From assembly GCA_023229785.1 (NCBI GenBank), contig JALNYV010000002.1, forward strand, positions 1-64,000: a stretch of DNA of 64,000 bases. The letters are read 5' to 3'. Within the stretch, counting starts at the first letter, position 1. Each line of letters opens with the position of its first letter. The DNA is from Candidatus Dojkabacteria bacterium. Its GTDB lineage: Bacteria > Patescibacteria > Dojkabacteria > SC72. Shown here one piece after another: positions 30,718-39,589 of the stretch. The position numbers and the translations under genes are program-made. The notes below the pieces were generated by a model. It saw nothing but the letters and a program-made list of their open reading frames with translations. It had not been told where the DNA came from and ran no database searches.

Positions 30718-31152
30718 AGCAAACCACACAAAGGTAAATACATCCCAACGCATTCTTCAAAGTATAACGGTAATGTTGATAGTATTATATATAGATCTAG
30801 CTGGGAACGTAGGGTAATGGTATATTTAGACAACCACCCACAGATAGTTTGGTGGTCATCTGAAGAGTTATTTATACCTTATAAATCTCCTATAGATAAT
30901 AAAGTTCACAAGTACTTTATCGATTTCGTTTTTAGAGTAAAGGGAAAGGACAATAAAGAGTATACACACGCATGGGAAGTCAAACCTTTTAAACAAACTC
31001 TTCCTCCTGTACAAAGAAAAAAGACAAAATTATACCTCCAAGAATGCGCTACGTATGCTGTCAACCAAGAAAAATGGAGAGCTGCTGAATTATTTTGTCT
31101 TGAACATGGATGGAAATTTTCATTAATAACAGAGAAACAGTTAGGAATATAA
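30715..31152 (+). CDS. gp4: Head completion protein gp4
   Basis: 145 aa from the ATG at 30715; an upstream in-frame ATG at 30670 lies inside the divergent gene region and adds nonconserved residues. KGKYIPTHSSKYNGNVDSII, YRSSWERRVMVYLD and HAWEVKPFKQTLPP match T4 gp4 (150 aa), a small nuclease-fold protein that finishes heads before tail joining. Confidence 0.9.
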   Translation: MSKPHKGKYIPTHSSKYNGNVDSIIYRSSWERRVMVYLDNHPQIVWWSSEELFIPYKSPIDNKVHKYFIDFVFRVKGKDNKEYTHAWEVKPFKQTLPPVQRKKTKLYLQECATYAVNQEKWRAAELFCLEHGWKFSLITEKQLGI

Positions 31153-31160
31153 TATAAATA
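31153..31160 (+). promoter_or_regulatory. TATAAATA octamer before gene 31165
   Basis: Exact late-promoter octamer on the plus strand, only 4 nt before the ATG at 31165. T4 late transcripts start about 6 nt after the octamer, which would be inside this start codon, so it may instead serve the downstream genes or be a chance match. Confidence 0.3.
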
Positions 31161-31164
31161 TAAG

Positions 31165-31800
31165 ATGGCTAGACAAAGACTATTAGATAGAATTAAGGAA
31201 GCAGTAGCGAAAGAAGGACTTATCGCTAGAACTACGATTGCTAGAAACTGGATTATGAAGTTGATTAGAGAGACAGTGAAGATGAACTCCTCTGCTAAAA
31301 TGGGGTTTGTTAATCTTTCTACTAAATCTAAGAAACCTCAGAGATCCACTTTAACTCTGGGAAAGATGTATTTTTATTTTTATGATCCTAAGACTAAAGA
31401 ACAACTACCTTATTATGATACATTTCCTCTAGTTATTCCTATTGATTACATGCCAGCAAGTCGATCTGCATCTAAAAAAGACAATGGTTTTATTGGATTA
31501 AATTTACACTATATTAAACCTCAAGATCGAATGATATTACTTGATGAATTATATACGATAACTAACAATGATAACTATGATGAAACGACAAAAATTCGTT
31601 TAAAGTATAAATCGTTAGTTAAAAATATTAATCTAATTAAAGCTATGCCATGTTTAAAATGGTATCTCTTTAAACAGGTACGTTCTAATATACTAGAAGT
31701 CGATGCAGATCACTGGGATATTGCTGCACTTCTACCATTCTCACAGTTCATGAAGCAACCAAAAGAAGTTGTTTGGACAAAATCAAAGGAAAGATATTAA
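31165..31800 (+). CDS. Conserved T4-like structural/assembly protein
   Basis: 211 aa. Contains FYFYDPKTKEQLPYYDTFPL with VIPIDYMP and GFIGLNLHYIKPQDRMILLD, a strongly conserved block in marine T4-like phages in this gene neighbourhood. Basic N-terminus. Specific T4 equivalent not recognised. Stop overlaps the next start (TAATG). Confidence 0.6.
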   Translation: MARQRLLDRIKEAVAKEGLIARTTIARNWIMKLIRETVKMNSSAKMGFVNLSTKSKKPQRSTLTLGKMYFYFYDPKTKEQLPYYDTFPLVIPIDYMPASRSASKKDNGFIGLNLHYIKPQDRMILLDELYTITNNDNYDETTKIRLKYKSLVKNINLIKAMPCLKWYLFKQVRSNILEVDADHWDIAALLPFSQFMKQPKEVVWTKSKERY

Positions 31801-32531
31801 TGTCATTCTCACCTAATCTATTCTTCTCAAACATGAATGCTAAAGGCGGTCCAGCAAAATCATCCAGGTTTGAAGTCATTATTCCAGTTCCAAAGTATAT
31901 TAATAGCTTTATATCTAGTTCAATAATAGAGAAGATACTGAACTTACCAAACTCAATATATAACGACGTATCAGATGCTATTAATAGAGCACTTTCAGAT
32001 AGTTTGGGTATAGGAACAGGAGATAATCCATCAATCTCTAGGTATCTTGCTTTACAATGTGAAAGTGCTTCATTGCCTGGAAAAAATTTATTAACGCATG
32101 ACGCTAAAGTTTATGGCCCATCATTTAAGGTTCCGTATCATGTCTCGTATGAACCTATTGGCCTAACTTTCTTATGTACAAATGAGTTTCAAGAGAGGAA
32201 GCTATTTGATCGATGGTTAGAAGCTATAATGCCTACAGATACCAATAATCTCAGATATGCTAAAGGAAATGATACACGATACATGACTAATATAAAAGTT
32301 ATTCAATACGATGACTTTATTAGACAGATCTATGCTGTTGAACTCATAGATGCATTCCCTATTGCTATATCTCCACAAGGTCTTAGTTGGCAAGATGGAG
32401 GTTTTCATAGGATGCAGGTACAGTTTGCCTATCAAAAGTATAAAACGATATATAGCGGATCTTATGATATAGGTAACGCTGTATCTGCTTTAGCTGGTAG
32501 TGTTGCCGCTAGAGTATTACCATTCAGATAA
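31800..32531 (+). CDS. Tail-tube-family protein (gp54/gp19-like)
   Basis: 243 aa from the ATG at 31800, overlapping the previous TAA; an ATG at 31773 lies inside the previous gene. RFEVIIPVP, YLALQCESASLPGKNLLTHD, FDRWLEAIMPTDTNNLRYAK and ISPQGLSWQDGGFHRMQVQF are typical of the T4 gp19/gp54 tail-tube family. Length and position beside hub genes favour the tube initiator gp54, but a tube subunit is possible. Confidence 0.7.
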   Translation: MSFSPNLFFSNMNAKGGPAKSSRFEVIIPVPKYINSFISSSIIEKILNLPNSIYNDVSDAINRALSDSLGIGTGDNPSISRYLALQCESASLPGKNLLTHDAKVYGPSFKVPYHVSYEPIGLTFLCTNEFQERKLFDRWLEAIMPTDTNNLRYAKGNDTRYMTNIKVIQYDDFIRQIYAVELIDAFPIAISPQGLSWQDGGFHRMQVQFAYQKYKTIYSGSYDIGNAVSALAGSVAARVLPFR

Positions 32532-32551
32532 AAAATTAAAGGAGTTATAGA

Positions 32552-33286
32552 ATGTTACCAAAAATTGATATCCCATTATATAATTTGACTCTACCTCTAC
32601 TAAAAAAGGAAGTTAAATTTAGACCGTTCCTAGTAAAAGAAGAGAAGATTTTACTAATGGCTGTTGAATCTGAAGATGAAGATTCTATGTTACTGGCTAT
32701 TAAACAGATCGTTAATAACTGCTGTATAACAGAATTAGATATAGATAACCTACCGATGACAGACTTAGAGTTTATCTTTTTAAATCTAAGAGCTAGATCT
32801 ATTAGCGAAATTGTAGAGTTACAGTATAAATGTAATAACAAAGTTGGTGGGGAAGAAGAACTAATTCATACATGTGATAATCTTGTTAAATTTAGTATTA
32901 ATATTCTCAACATTAAACCAGAAATTCCTAAAGAACATACCACGAATATTGAAATAAGTGATAATATAGGAGTTATGTTAAAGTACCCTTGCTTTAATAC
33001 ATACAAAGATTTGGATAAGAATAAAAGTGAAGTAGATATTATGATAGATGTGCTTATAAAATGCATAGATTACATATATGATGATGATACTATCTACTAC
33101 TCAAAGGATTTAGAAGAAGGAGAACTCCAAACATTCATTGAGGATTTAACTCAAGATCAATTTAAGAATATACAAAACTTCTTCAAGACTATTCCAAGTA
33201 TAAAAACTGTGATACAATTTAAATGTCCAAAGTGTGGTTATGAAGAAAAAATAGATGTGGTAGGTATCCAAAATTTTTTAGCTTAA
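32552..33286 (+). CDS. gp26: Baseplate hub gp26 (zero-frame product)
   Basis: 244 aa. KKEVKFRPFLVKEEKILLMA with LAIKQIVNNCCITELDIDNL and LEFIFLNLRARSISEIVELQ is the T4 gp26 baseplate family. Four cysteines (YKC..., HTC..., CPKCG) suggest a zinc ribbon. The gene ends GIQNFLA with an in-frame U UUU UUA heptamer at 33274-33280, two codons before the stop, and a conserved frame continues in -1. Confidence 0.85.
   Translation: MLPKIDIPLYNLTLPLLKKEVKFRPFLVKEEKILLMAVESEDEDSMLLAIKQIVNNCCITELDIDNLPMTDLEFIFLNLRARSISEIVELQYKCNNKVGGEEELIHTCDNLVKFSINILNIKPEIPKEHTTNIEISDNIGVMLKYPCFNTYKDLDKNKSEVDIMIDVLIKCIDYIYDDDTIYYSKDLEEGELQTFIEDLTQDQFKNIQNFFKTIPSIKTVIQFKCPKCGYEEKIDVVGIQNFLA
33274..33280 (+). promoter_or_regulatory. 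Candidate -1 ribosomal frameshift site (T TTT TTA)
   Basis: The heptamer is in the correct phase of gp26 (TTT TTA preceded by T), the classical X XXY YYZ arrangement. It is followed after one GCT codon by the TAA stop. An overlapping A AAT TTT heptamer at 33271-33277 is also in phase. Slippage would read AGC TTA ACA into the gp51-like frame. Confidence 0.65.
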
Positions 33287-33471
33287 CATTTCGTCATGAT
33301 ACTTTGAAGAACTATTACAGTACAAACTTTGCTTTAGTCCAACACCACAAATATTCATTAGATGAATTAGATAACCTAATACCTTGGGAAAAGCAAATTT
33401 ATATATCGATGTTAGTAGATCATATAAATGTGGAAAACGAAAAAATTAAAATGGGACAATTAAAGAGATAA
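33280..33471 (+). CDS. gp51: gp51-like hub-assembly segment in -1 frame of gp26
   Basis: 63 codons from the frameshift site to TAA at 33469-33471 (SLTFRHDTLKNYYSTNFALV, then QHHKYSLDELDNLIPWEKQI). No ATG or GTG precedes this conserved segment; the only early candidate is a TTG at 33304 and the only ATG (33403 region) is near the end. The best reading is a gp26-gp51 fusion made by -1 frameshifting, as tail assembly chaperones of other phages are made. A rare-start separate protein remains possible. Confidence 0.6.
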   Translation, partial: SLTFRHDTLKNYYSTNFALVQHHKYSLDELDNLIPWEKQIYISMLVDHINVENEKIKMGQLKR

Positions 33472-33472
33472 A

Positions 33473-35500
33473 ATGGCAACTCTAGCAAGCGTTATCAGAA
33501 ATAAAAAGAATGCTGGTCAAGGAAGAATCGGGGCTTTATCTGGGGCTTTAAAAGACAAAGCCAGAGAGAAAGCCTCTCCATTAAACTATATGTTTGATCA
33601 GAAGAGCATTTTGGCTGCTCTATTCCCTTCTCTCAAAGGCTTTAAGGCAAGAGGTACAGAAAGACCTTATAACCAAGGAAGGGGGGTAAATGAGCCTTCT
33701 GGAGTATCTAGTATTCAGAGGAAAGCTGCGGCTATGATCTATAATAGGATAAACGTGATTGCTAAGAATACAGCATACCTTAAAAATATGGCTAGAGATG
33801 TCAACATTACTAAATCTAATCTAATATCTCTTCTTAAATCTAAGAGAATCAAACCTGTAGAGAGTCCTGATAGTTGGTTTAAACAATCTCAGGATAAAGA
33901 GAATAGATATGAGGACAAATTTAGCGGAGAAAGTACTTCTCCAACTAAAGAAGGTGGGAAGAAAGAACAAAAAATGGGATTCTTTGAGAAGGCTGGGATT
34001 GCTGCTATGATAGGAGCTGTTGTACTAGGTATAGGTAAGTACTTTACTGACTCTGAGTTTAGAGAAAAAATAAAAGGAATGGTTGATAATTTTGGTAGCA
34101 CTGTATTTGGGAAAGAAAATTGGGAAGGATTTAAGACTACAATAACTGAAGGATATACTGAAATAACGAAGTACTTAACAAAGACAGTACAGGAATTTTG
34201 GGATAATAATTGGGGGAAGATTACATTAGGTGTATTAGCTCTTGGAGCGTTACTTAATCCTGTAGGGACTTTAACTTCAGGATTAGGACTTCTTGCTACT
34301 ACTTTAATCAATCCTGTTACTGGAACAATTGCAGCACTAGCAGCATTAGCCGCTGGAACATGGTGGCTAGATAAAAAAATAAACGGTGGTGGGATTGTTG
34401 GTCAAGAAGAAGAACAAGAAGAATTAAGAAAATTTATACCAGGATATGTTGACACAACTTTCAATCAAGAAGTCCCAAAATCAGCAGAAGAAAGAAAAAC
34501 TACAATACAAAGAAAAATTGATGAAGAAGAAAAACTTTTAAATTTAAATAAGAACGATCCAGATAGAGATCTAACATATCAAAGAAGTAAGATAAGAAAG
34601 TTAAAAGAACAGAAAGAGATGCAAGTTGATGCTCCTGATTATCTTTCTGGAAAAGCTGCCGCTTCTGCTCTCAATAAATCCCCTAGTATTATGGGACAAT
34701 TACAACAAAAAAATATAAATGCAGCTAATCTTCCTGTAGTTAAAAGCACATCACCCACTAAATCGAGTACATCACCAACCAAGAGCAATGATAGTAGTAT
34801 TAAACAAGAGTTTGCTAATAAATATCGGAGTGCAGCGGAAAGAGCTGGATCACAATTAGGAGTTGCACCAGAATCATTACTAGCTCAGTGGGGATTAGAA
34901 ACTGGTTGGGGGAAATCTATTATTCCTGGAACTAATAATCTAGGAAATATCAAAGATCCATCAGGTAGAGGTGTTAAAGCATACGATAAAGCTGAAGGGT
35001 CTAATGATGCATATAAAGTATTTGCAAGTACTGATGATTTTGCTGATCATTATGTTGGATTAATAAAAAGAAAATACCCTGGAGCTATGAATACAGGTAG
35101 TGATGCTACGAAATTCGCTGAAGGTTTACAAAGTGGTAAATCACGGTATGCTTCAGATGAAAATTATGTAACTAAACTATCTAGCTCAATTAAAGGATTA
35201 AGCGGTAGTGAGAAAGCTATACCTCAAGTTGCAGTAGATCAACCTGAATCTCTCGTAACCAAATCAACTCCAGAGATTCAAGGTGATAATGATATTAAAC
35301 GTATCCAAGAATCTGTGTTAGGTCAGGGTTCTATTAATCTTAAAGCTGAAGAGATGAGAAGATATATCAATACTCCTCCTCCAACGATTAATAATGTGAC
35401 TAACAATAATGCTCCAAAGAATACCCCTCAAACGAATCAGGGAAAAGTTGCAGATGTGCTTGACTTAGATATATCAAGACTTGTACTTAATATAGCATAG
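33473..35500 (+). CDS. Tape-measure/hub protein with glucosaminidase domain (gp29-like)
   Basis: 675 aa. Basic N-terminus, hydrophobic segments at about 172-190 and 250-298, a charged coiled-coil 340-385, Ser/Thr-rich linker, then residues 445-576 form a FlgJ-like glycoside hydrolase 73 domain (AQWGLETGWGKS with likely catalytic Glu476; NNLGNIKDPSG). Position after gp26/gp51 fits the T4 gp29 hub/tape-measure slot. It supplies the cell-wall-degrading activity that gp5 lacks here. Acts at the tail tip during entry. Confidence 0.75.
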   Translation: MATLASVIRNKKNAGQGRIGALSGALKDKAREKASPLNYMFDQKSILAALFPSLKGFKARGTERPYNQGRGVNEPSGVSSIQRKAAAMIYNRINVIAKNTAYLKNMARDVNITKSNLISLLKSKRIKPVESPDSWFKQSQDKENRYEDKFSGESTSPTKEGGKKEQKMGFFEKAGIAAMIGAVVLGIGKYFTDSEFREKIKGMVDNFGSTVFGKENWEGFKTTITEGYTEITKYLTKTVQEFWDNNWGKITLGVLALGALLNPVGTLTSGLGLLATTLINPVTGTIAALAALAAGTWWLDKKINGGGIVGQEEEQEELRKFIPGYVDTTFNQEVPKSAEERKTTIQRKIDEEEKLLNLNKNDPDRDLTYQRSKIRKLKEQKEMQVDAPDYLSGKAAASALNKSPSIMGQLQQKNINAANLPVVKSTSPTKSSTSPTKSNDSSIKQEFANKYRSAAERAGSQLGVAPESLLAQWGLETGWGKSIIPGTNNLGNIKDPSGRGVKAYDKAEGSNDAYKVFASTDDFADHYVGLIKRKYPGAMNTGSDATKFAEGLQSGKSRYASDENYVTKLSSSIKGLSGSEKAIPQVAVDQPESLVTKSTPEIQGDNDIKRIQESVLGQGSINLKAEEMRRYINTPPPTINNVTNNNAPKNTPQTNQGKVADVLDLDISRLVLNIA

Positions 35501-35538
35501 TAAAAAAGCCTCTAAGAATTCTTAGAGGCTTTTTTACT
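35499..35538. terminator. Bidirectional intrinsic terminator
   Basis: Perfect 40-bp palindrome with core GCCTCTAAGAATTCTTAGAG and A6/T6 flanks, so each strand ends in a U run. It sits between the converging 675-aa hub gene and gp32. Confidence 0.9.
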
Positions 35539-35546
35539 TACTTTAT

Positions 35547-36431
35547 TTAGAATGGTACGTCATCAGATTCGTTAGCTAGATTGTTGAAGTAGTCCATATC
35601 TTCATCACCTGAATTACTGCTTGATTCATTCATTTTACTCATAGAATCATCAACCTTTTCTGGTGATGGACCTTTAGGTGTTCCAGAAAGTCCTAGAACA
35701 AGATCAAGACGTGCTTTGATCTTCTCATATGAGTTAAACTTAGAAGGATCAACAAACTCATTTAGAGAGTATTCACTTTTCCAGATAGCTTCAAGCTTTC
35801 CATCATCATCAGAGAGTGCTGAAGGTTTTTCAAACTCAGACTTATCATAATTCCGATATCCTTCTACCTGACGCATCTTGAGTTTAAAGTTTGCACCAAC
35901 CCATAGATCAAAAGGATTCAATTGAGACTCATCAGCAAATGCTGGATTCATAGCCTCATTAATCTTATCGAAAATTTTCTTACCAAACTTATATAGAAAT
36001 ACCTTACCATCATTTTCAGGATTACTAGGATCACTAATAACCATGATGTTTGCTACATAAATTAATTTTCTTTTTTGATTACTAGCAGTTTTCTTATTAG
36101 CTTCTACACCAGAATTCCAGAGAACTCGATTATGTTCACAAACTGGACATTCACCTTCAAGAGTGGTTAAACAGTTATCGATTAACCAACCACCTTTAGC
36201 TTGGAATGCATGTTTCCAATAACGTACCCAAGGAATAGCATCATCACCATCTACAGCGGCTCCTGGAAGGAATCGAATAGTAGCCATCCCGTTACCTGCT
36301 TTATCAGTCACAGGGTTCCAGAATCGTTCATCATCCTTATCTCCTGCGTTACTAGGAGACATTGTTTCCTCAATTTTTTTCTTTAATTTATCAAACTCAG
36401 ACCCACGTTTTAAATTTGCAAATGAACCCAT
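35547..36431 (-). CDS. gp32: Single-stranded DNA-binding protein gp32
   Basis: 294 aa (T4: 301). N-terminal basic LKKKIEE region, core with zinc ligands His74, Cys87, Cys95 and Cys98 (WKHAFQ, DNC, CPVC), YRNYDKSEFEKP, and an acidic Ser/Asp C-terminal tail ending DDVPF, as in T4 gp32, which uses it to contact polymerase, gp59 and other replication proteins. A late promoter lies upstream at 36493-36500. Confidence 0.95.
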   Translation of the reverse strand: MGSFANLKRGSEFDKLKKKIEETMSPSNAGDKDDERFWNPVTDKAGNGMATIRFLPGAAVDGDDAIPWVRYWKHAFQAKGGWLIDNCLTTLEGECPVCEHNRVLWNSGVEANKKTASNQKRKLIYVANIMVISDPSNPENDGKVFLYKFGKKIFDKINEAMNPAFADESQLNPFDLWVGANFKLKMRQVEGYRNYDKSEFEKPSALSDDDGKLEAIWKSEYSLNEFVDPSKFNSYEKIKARLDLVLGLSGTPKGPSPEKVDDSMSKMNESSSNSGDEDMDYFNNLANESDDVPF

Positions 36432-36492
36432 AAATCTTTACCTCGTATTAGTTGTTTTTAGTATTATTGTATTGTTGTATCATGATATATCT

Positions 36493-36500
36493 TATTTATA
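36493..36500 (-). promoter_or_regulatory. T4-type late promoter (TATAAATA) for gp32
   Basis: Exact octamer overlapping the gp59 stop, 62 nt upstream of gp32. T4 gene 32 also has a late promoter, so the position is biologically sensible. Confidence 0.6.
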
Positions 36501-37083
36501 ACACTTTTTGGAGGATCTTTTTAAACTTTGTCATATCTTGTGGTAAAAATGGTGAGTACTTTGTGATCTTATGTTGGTACTCTGGCCATCTAATATTATC
36601 AGATATTCTTGCTTTCCACATAGGTAAGAATCCTAATATCATATTCAAGATACATAATGTTTCAACGTGAACCTCTTTCCTAAATGCTAGAGTAAGTAAT
36701 TGAGGATAATCACCTGATGTTTTCAATACATCATTGGGATTAATCACATCATCAAAAATTATTCTACATTCGTTTTCAAATGAGTATGATATTGACTGCA
36801 TAAATTTCTGTTGGTTAAGAAAAACCACTTCTGATTCATCTGTTAACAAATCACCGATCCATATTTTCTCATTCTCTAAGAAATTAGCAACAAGGAAGCT
36901 AATTAAAGCTTCCTTGTTGGATATCTTCCTGGATAGTTTGTAGAAATAATACTTATCTTTTCTCTTCTCAAAGCTATCTGATTTTATATGGGTTTTACCA
37001 TTATATTTAAAGTAATCATATGAACTGGTGAAATGTAATTTGAGTGCATTATACAAACAAAAACATTCATAACCTGTAATCAT
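36496..37083 (-). CDS. gp59: DNA helicase loader gp59
   Basis: 195 aa (T4: 217). Shared pattern with T4: YFKYNGK...KRKDKYYFYKLSRKI, ISFLVANFLENEKIWIGDLL. gp59 loads the gp41 helicase on gp32-coated forks. Start overlaps the gp33-like stop (ATGA). Confidence 0.85.
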   Translation of the reverse strand: MITGYECFCLYNALKLHFTSSYDYFKYNGKTHIKSDSFEKRKDKYYFYKLSRKISNKEALISFLVANFLENEKIWIGDLLTDESEVVFLNQQKFMQSISYSFENECRIIFDDVINPNDVLKTSGDYPQLLTLAFRKEVHVETLCILNMILGFLPMWKARISDNIRWPEYQHKITKYSPFLPQDMTKFKKILQKVL

Positions 37084-37304
37084 ATCGGTAGCCTAGCACC
37101 CTTATCCTTAATTAAGTTTCTGCGGATTGCATCACTCTCGATCTTAGACTTTAGATTAGGACTTATTAAAGAAGCAGCTACTTCAAGTTCTAATCCAGAC
37201 TCTTTACAATATTCTACAACACCTTCAATATAGTTATATCCAGTCTTTAGAACATAACTATCTATAGTCATTGAGAATTTAGCTACTTCATCTTTAGTTG
37301 GCAT
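37080..37304 (-). CDS. gp33: Late-transcription coactivator gp33
   Basis: 74 aa. YIEGVVEYCKESGLELEVAA, SLISPNLKSKIESDA and the terminal KGARLPI match the small gp33-type coactivators of marine T4-like phages, which bridge RNA polymerase and the sliding clamp at TATAAATA promoters. Synteny dsbA-x-33-59-32 supports it. Confidence 0.75.
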   Translation of the reverse strand: MPTKDEVAKFSMTIDSYVLKTGYNYIEGVVEYCKESGLELEVAASLISPNLKSKIESDAIRRNLIKDKGARLPI

Positions 37305-37636
37305 CAGATAAAATTCAGATTCTTCATAAATTCTTCAATGTATACCTTAATGAATTTACGCATCTCTTCTGCACCTGCTGCTTCTGGATCGGTATGTGTA
37401 GGACAGTCTTCACATACACAATCAATCTTAGGACTAACAAATCCAAGATTACCTTCAAATTCATAACCACAACGCTTTAGGAACCTTTGAAAATTTTCAA
37501 GGACTACATCGAGTCGTTCATCATTAAATATCACCTGAGTGAATTCATTATCAGTTCCATCACGAAGACGAGACTCTTTAGATATCGTAATCGTTGACAC
37601 CACAGGATTTAACACTAATTTATCAATAAATGCCAT
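37304..37636 (-). CDS. Conserved hypothetical in the replication block
   Basis: 110 aa between dsbA and gp33. Contains CVCEDCPTHTDPEAAG, a Cys-rich stretch that might bind metal, and an amphipathic C-terminus. TAATG-type coupling on both sides. No family recognised. Confidence 0.55.
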   Translation of the reverse strand: MAFIDKLVLNPVVSTITISKESRLRDGTDNEFTQVIFNDERLDVVLENFQRFLKRCGYEFEGNLGFVSPKIDCVCEDCPTHTDPEAAGAEEMRKFIKVYIEEFMKNLNFI

Positions 37637-37902
37637 TATTTCACCACTGTTTGATAAAGTGCTTCAAATTCTTCATGAACAGCAACTTCAGCATCAAAGT
37701 TTTGATTAAAATATACCTTAATTAACTTTGAAATAATAGGTTTAGGGATACCAAGTTCTTTACTAATTTTCTTAGTGGCTTCTTTGATTAAATCTTTTTC
37801 ACCAGCCATACGAGTCATAGAATCAGCACATACCTTAATGACATCAAGCAACTTCACTTTATCTTCTGGATCTTGGATTACTTCTGGATTTAGTGTATTC
37901 AT
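37636..37902 (-). CDS. dsbA: dsDNA-binding protein DsbA
   Basis: 88 aa (T4: 89). The C-terminal half (ATKKISKELGIPKPIISKLI, KVYFNQNFDAEVAVHEEFEA) aligns with T4 DsbA, a small helical protein that binds near late promoters and increases their output. Confidence 0.75.
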   Translation of the reverse strand: MNTLNPEVIQDPEDKVKLLDVIKVCADSMTRMAGEKDLIKEATKKISKELGIPKPIISKLIKVYFNQNFDAEVAVHEEFEALYQTVVK

Positions 37903-37917
37903 AATATAAATCTACTC

Positions 37918-38208
37918 CTAAACTAATTTACGACCATTATTAATATCTTTAACAATACGAACACCAGGAACGTATGTTAATGCCTCTGCTACTACATATG
38001 TGTCATCAGGATTCCTTTGTTGAGTAGTTACCTGAACTAAACAACCGAATTCACCGATCTGACACGCCTTAGTACTTTTCATCCAACCTTCCTCTTGACT
38101 TGATGCCTTACAGAGTAACTTAAACATATCACCATCACCAACGACTTTAATATCTTTAACATTCTGTCGAGCACCAGAAACATCTGAGTTATGTAATGTT
38201 TTTCCCAT
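37918..38208 (-). CDS. Hypothetical protein
   Basis: 96 aa from the ATG at 38208, chosen because AGGTGA lies 5 nt upstream; two upstream in-frame ATGs at 38238-38241 lie inside the lysin gene. Beta-rich, ends FVPG-like LTYVPGVRIVKDINNGRKL. Function unknown. Confidence 0.55.
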   Translation of the reverse strand: MGKTLHNSDVSGARQNVKDIKVVGDGDMFKLLCKASSQEEGWMKSTKACQIGEFGCLVQVTTQQRNPDDTYVVAEALTYVPGVRIVKDINNGRKLV

Positions 38209-38215
38209 ATTCACC

Positions 38216-38803
38216 TCATGGTTTTTTAGTTTTGACATCATAAAAAATATGATTGTCTACTTTCGCTTTAACTACCTTACCCTTTCTTTTAACCTTAACA
38301 TACTTTGCATGAAAATACAAGGCTCCTTTTGTGGGATCATGTATCTTGTCATGGTTTACGTATAGATTTTCCGCCAAATTCTTTATATCATAGTAATCTG
38401 AATCACTAACTTTTACAACTAATTTCTTCTGTGATTCTTTCTTCTTTTTCTTATCACAATACCAAGAAAATTGACACGTACCTTTTGTTCTTTGCTTTAC
38501 TACACCACAAATATTGTCAGGAAAACTTTCATTACTGGTTCTGTGGATCGTTACAAATCCAACTGATATTTTTCCAGAATATGTTTCACCTTTCGATTCA
38601 TGATATATGTTGTCAGCCAAACATTCAATTTGTTTTTCTCTTTGAATAATTTCATTGTTGGCTACTACTGGTTTCTGTATAACCCTCTCAACTATACTTT
38701 GCCTCTGATAATATGAAGCATAGGCTAGTTTCTCATATGGTTTAATATCAACCACATAGAAAATTGAGAGAATAAAACAGAGACTAATAAATAGTCTCTT
38801 CAT
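38216..38803 (-). CDS. SleB-type cell wall hydrolase with signal peptide
   Basis: 195 aa. N-terminal hydrophobic signal (RLFISLCFILSIFYVVDI), then a Hydrolase_2/SleB domain: CLADNIYHESKGETYSGKIS, FPDNICGVVKQ, CQFSWYCD, and GALYFHAKYVKV. These enzymes cleave peptidoglycan as lytic transglycosylases. With a secretion signal it is the best endolysin candidate in the window. Glu in YHESKGE is the likely catalytic residue. Confidence 0.8.
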   Translation of the reverse strand: MKRLFISLCFILSIFYVVDIKPYEKLAYASYYQRQSIVERVIQKPVVANNEIIQREKQIECLADNIYHESKGETYSGKISVGFVTIHRTSNESFPDNICGVVKQRTKGTCQFSWYCDKKKKKESQKKLVVKVSDSDYYDIKNLAENLYVNHDKIHDPTKGALYFHAKYVKVKRKGKVVKAKVDNHIFYDVKTKKP

Positions 38804-38826
38804 GATTTTTCCTCTTTTTTATTTAA

Positions 38827-38976
38827 CTACCAATGTCTGATAACTCCTGCAATAATTACTAAATTTGTTATTAAATATACTAATACAATTCCTGTACGAA
38901 TGCAAGCAACTTTATCAGCTTCCTTATCACTATCAAAGGCTTTTTCTCCTAATGCCTTGGCCCAAAGTCTCCACAT
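38827..38976 (-). CDS. 49-aa membrane protein conserved in T4-like phages
   Basis: Begins MWRLWAKALGEKAF and ends TNLVIIAGVIRHW. One transmembrane helix at about 26-46 (RTGIVLVYLITNLVIIAGVI). Its ATG overlaps the TGA of the upstream gene (TGATG). I recognise the RLWAKALGEKA / LITN...AGVIRHW pattern from small conserved myovirus proteins of unknown role; next to the lysin it could help lysis, which is conjecture. Confidence 0.75.
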   Translation of the reverse strand: MWRLWAKALGEKAFDSDKEADKVACIRTGIVLVYLITNLVIIAGVIRHW

Positions 38977-39572
38977 CAATTCCAAAGTCCTTGATAGTAT
39001 TTCCCAAAGAGTTTCAATCCATTACTGATTCTCTTTTGGTGTGCATCATAACCAACTTGATCAACTTTAAAATTACTAGAATCAAATTTATTATTTTCCC
39101 AACTACAAGTACCAGAATAATATTGTTCTTCCCAATCACAGTCATTATGTACTTGTGAGAATGTCCAAATCAACTCATCTAATAACCAAACCCATCTTAG
39201 TTGACTGTTAGAATCCCAATCATTACCAGTAGCAGGTTCTTGAGCATTAGTCGATTGTAATTCTTCTGGCACATCAACATCATCAACTAGAGGACCACCA
39301 GTTTCTTCTTCTTTAAATCTAATAAGCGCAGGTAATATAATATGAGCTAGAGTAGTATCAAGGTTCCAACAATCATACTCATGGATTTTAACCTTAATAT
39401 TTCTTCTTCTTTTACTATCTACCCATTGACAGAACTTTGATAACGGTGTGTTTTCAACTAACCAATCACCGATATCATAACAACGATCCTCATTTACTCC
39501 AATATTCTGAAGTAAATCAGCTATTTGATATGGACCCCAAAAATTCTTATACTTTCCAATATATACTTCCAT
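38976..39572 (-). CDS. Conserved T4-like hypothetical protein
   Basis: 198 aa from the ATG at 39572, which has a perfect AGGAGG; an in-frame GTG at 39578 overlaps that site. Core: KVKIHEYDCWNLDTTLAHII, LPALIRFKEE and a WVWLLDELIWTFSQ segment, a family widespread in T4-like phages and of unknown function. Trp- and acidic-rich. Confidence 0.65.
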   Translation of the reverse strand: MEVYIGKYKNFWGPYQIADLLQNIGVNEDRCYDIGDWLVENTPLSKFCQWVDSKRRRNIKVKIHEYDCWNLDTTLAHIILPALIRFKEEETGGPLVDDVDVPEELQSTNAQEPATGNDWDSNSQLRWVWLLDELIWTFSQVHNDCDWEEQYYSGTCSWENNKFDSSNFKVDQVGYDAHQKRISNGLKLFGKYYQGLWN

Positions 39573-39589
39573 AATCACCTCCTTAAATA

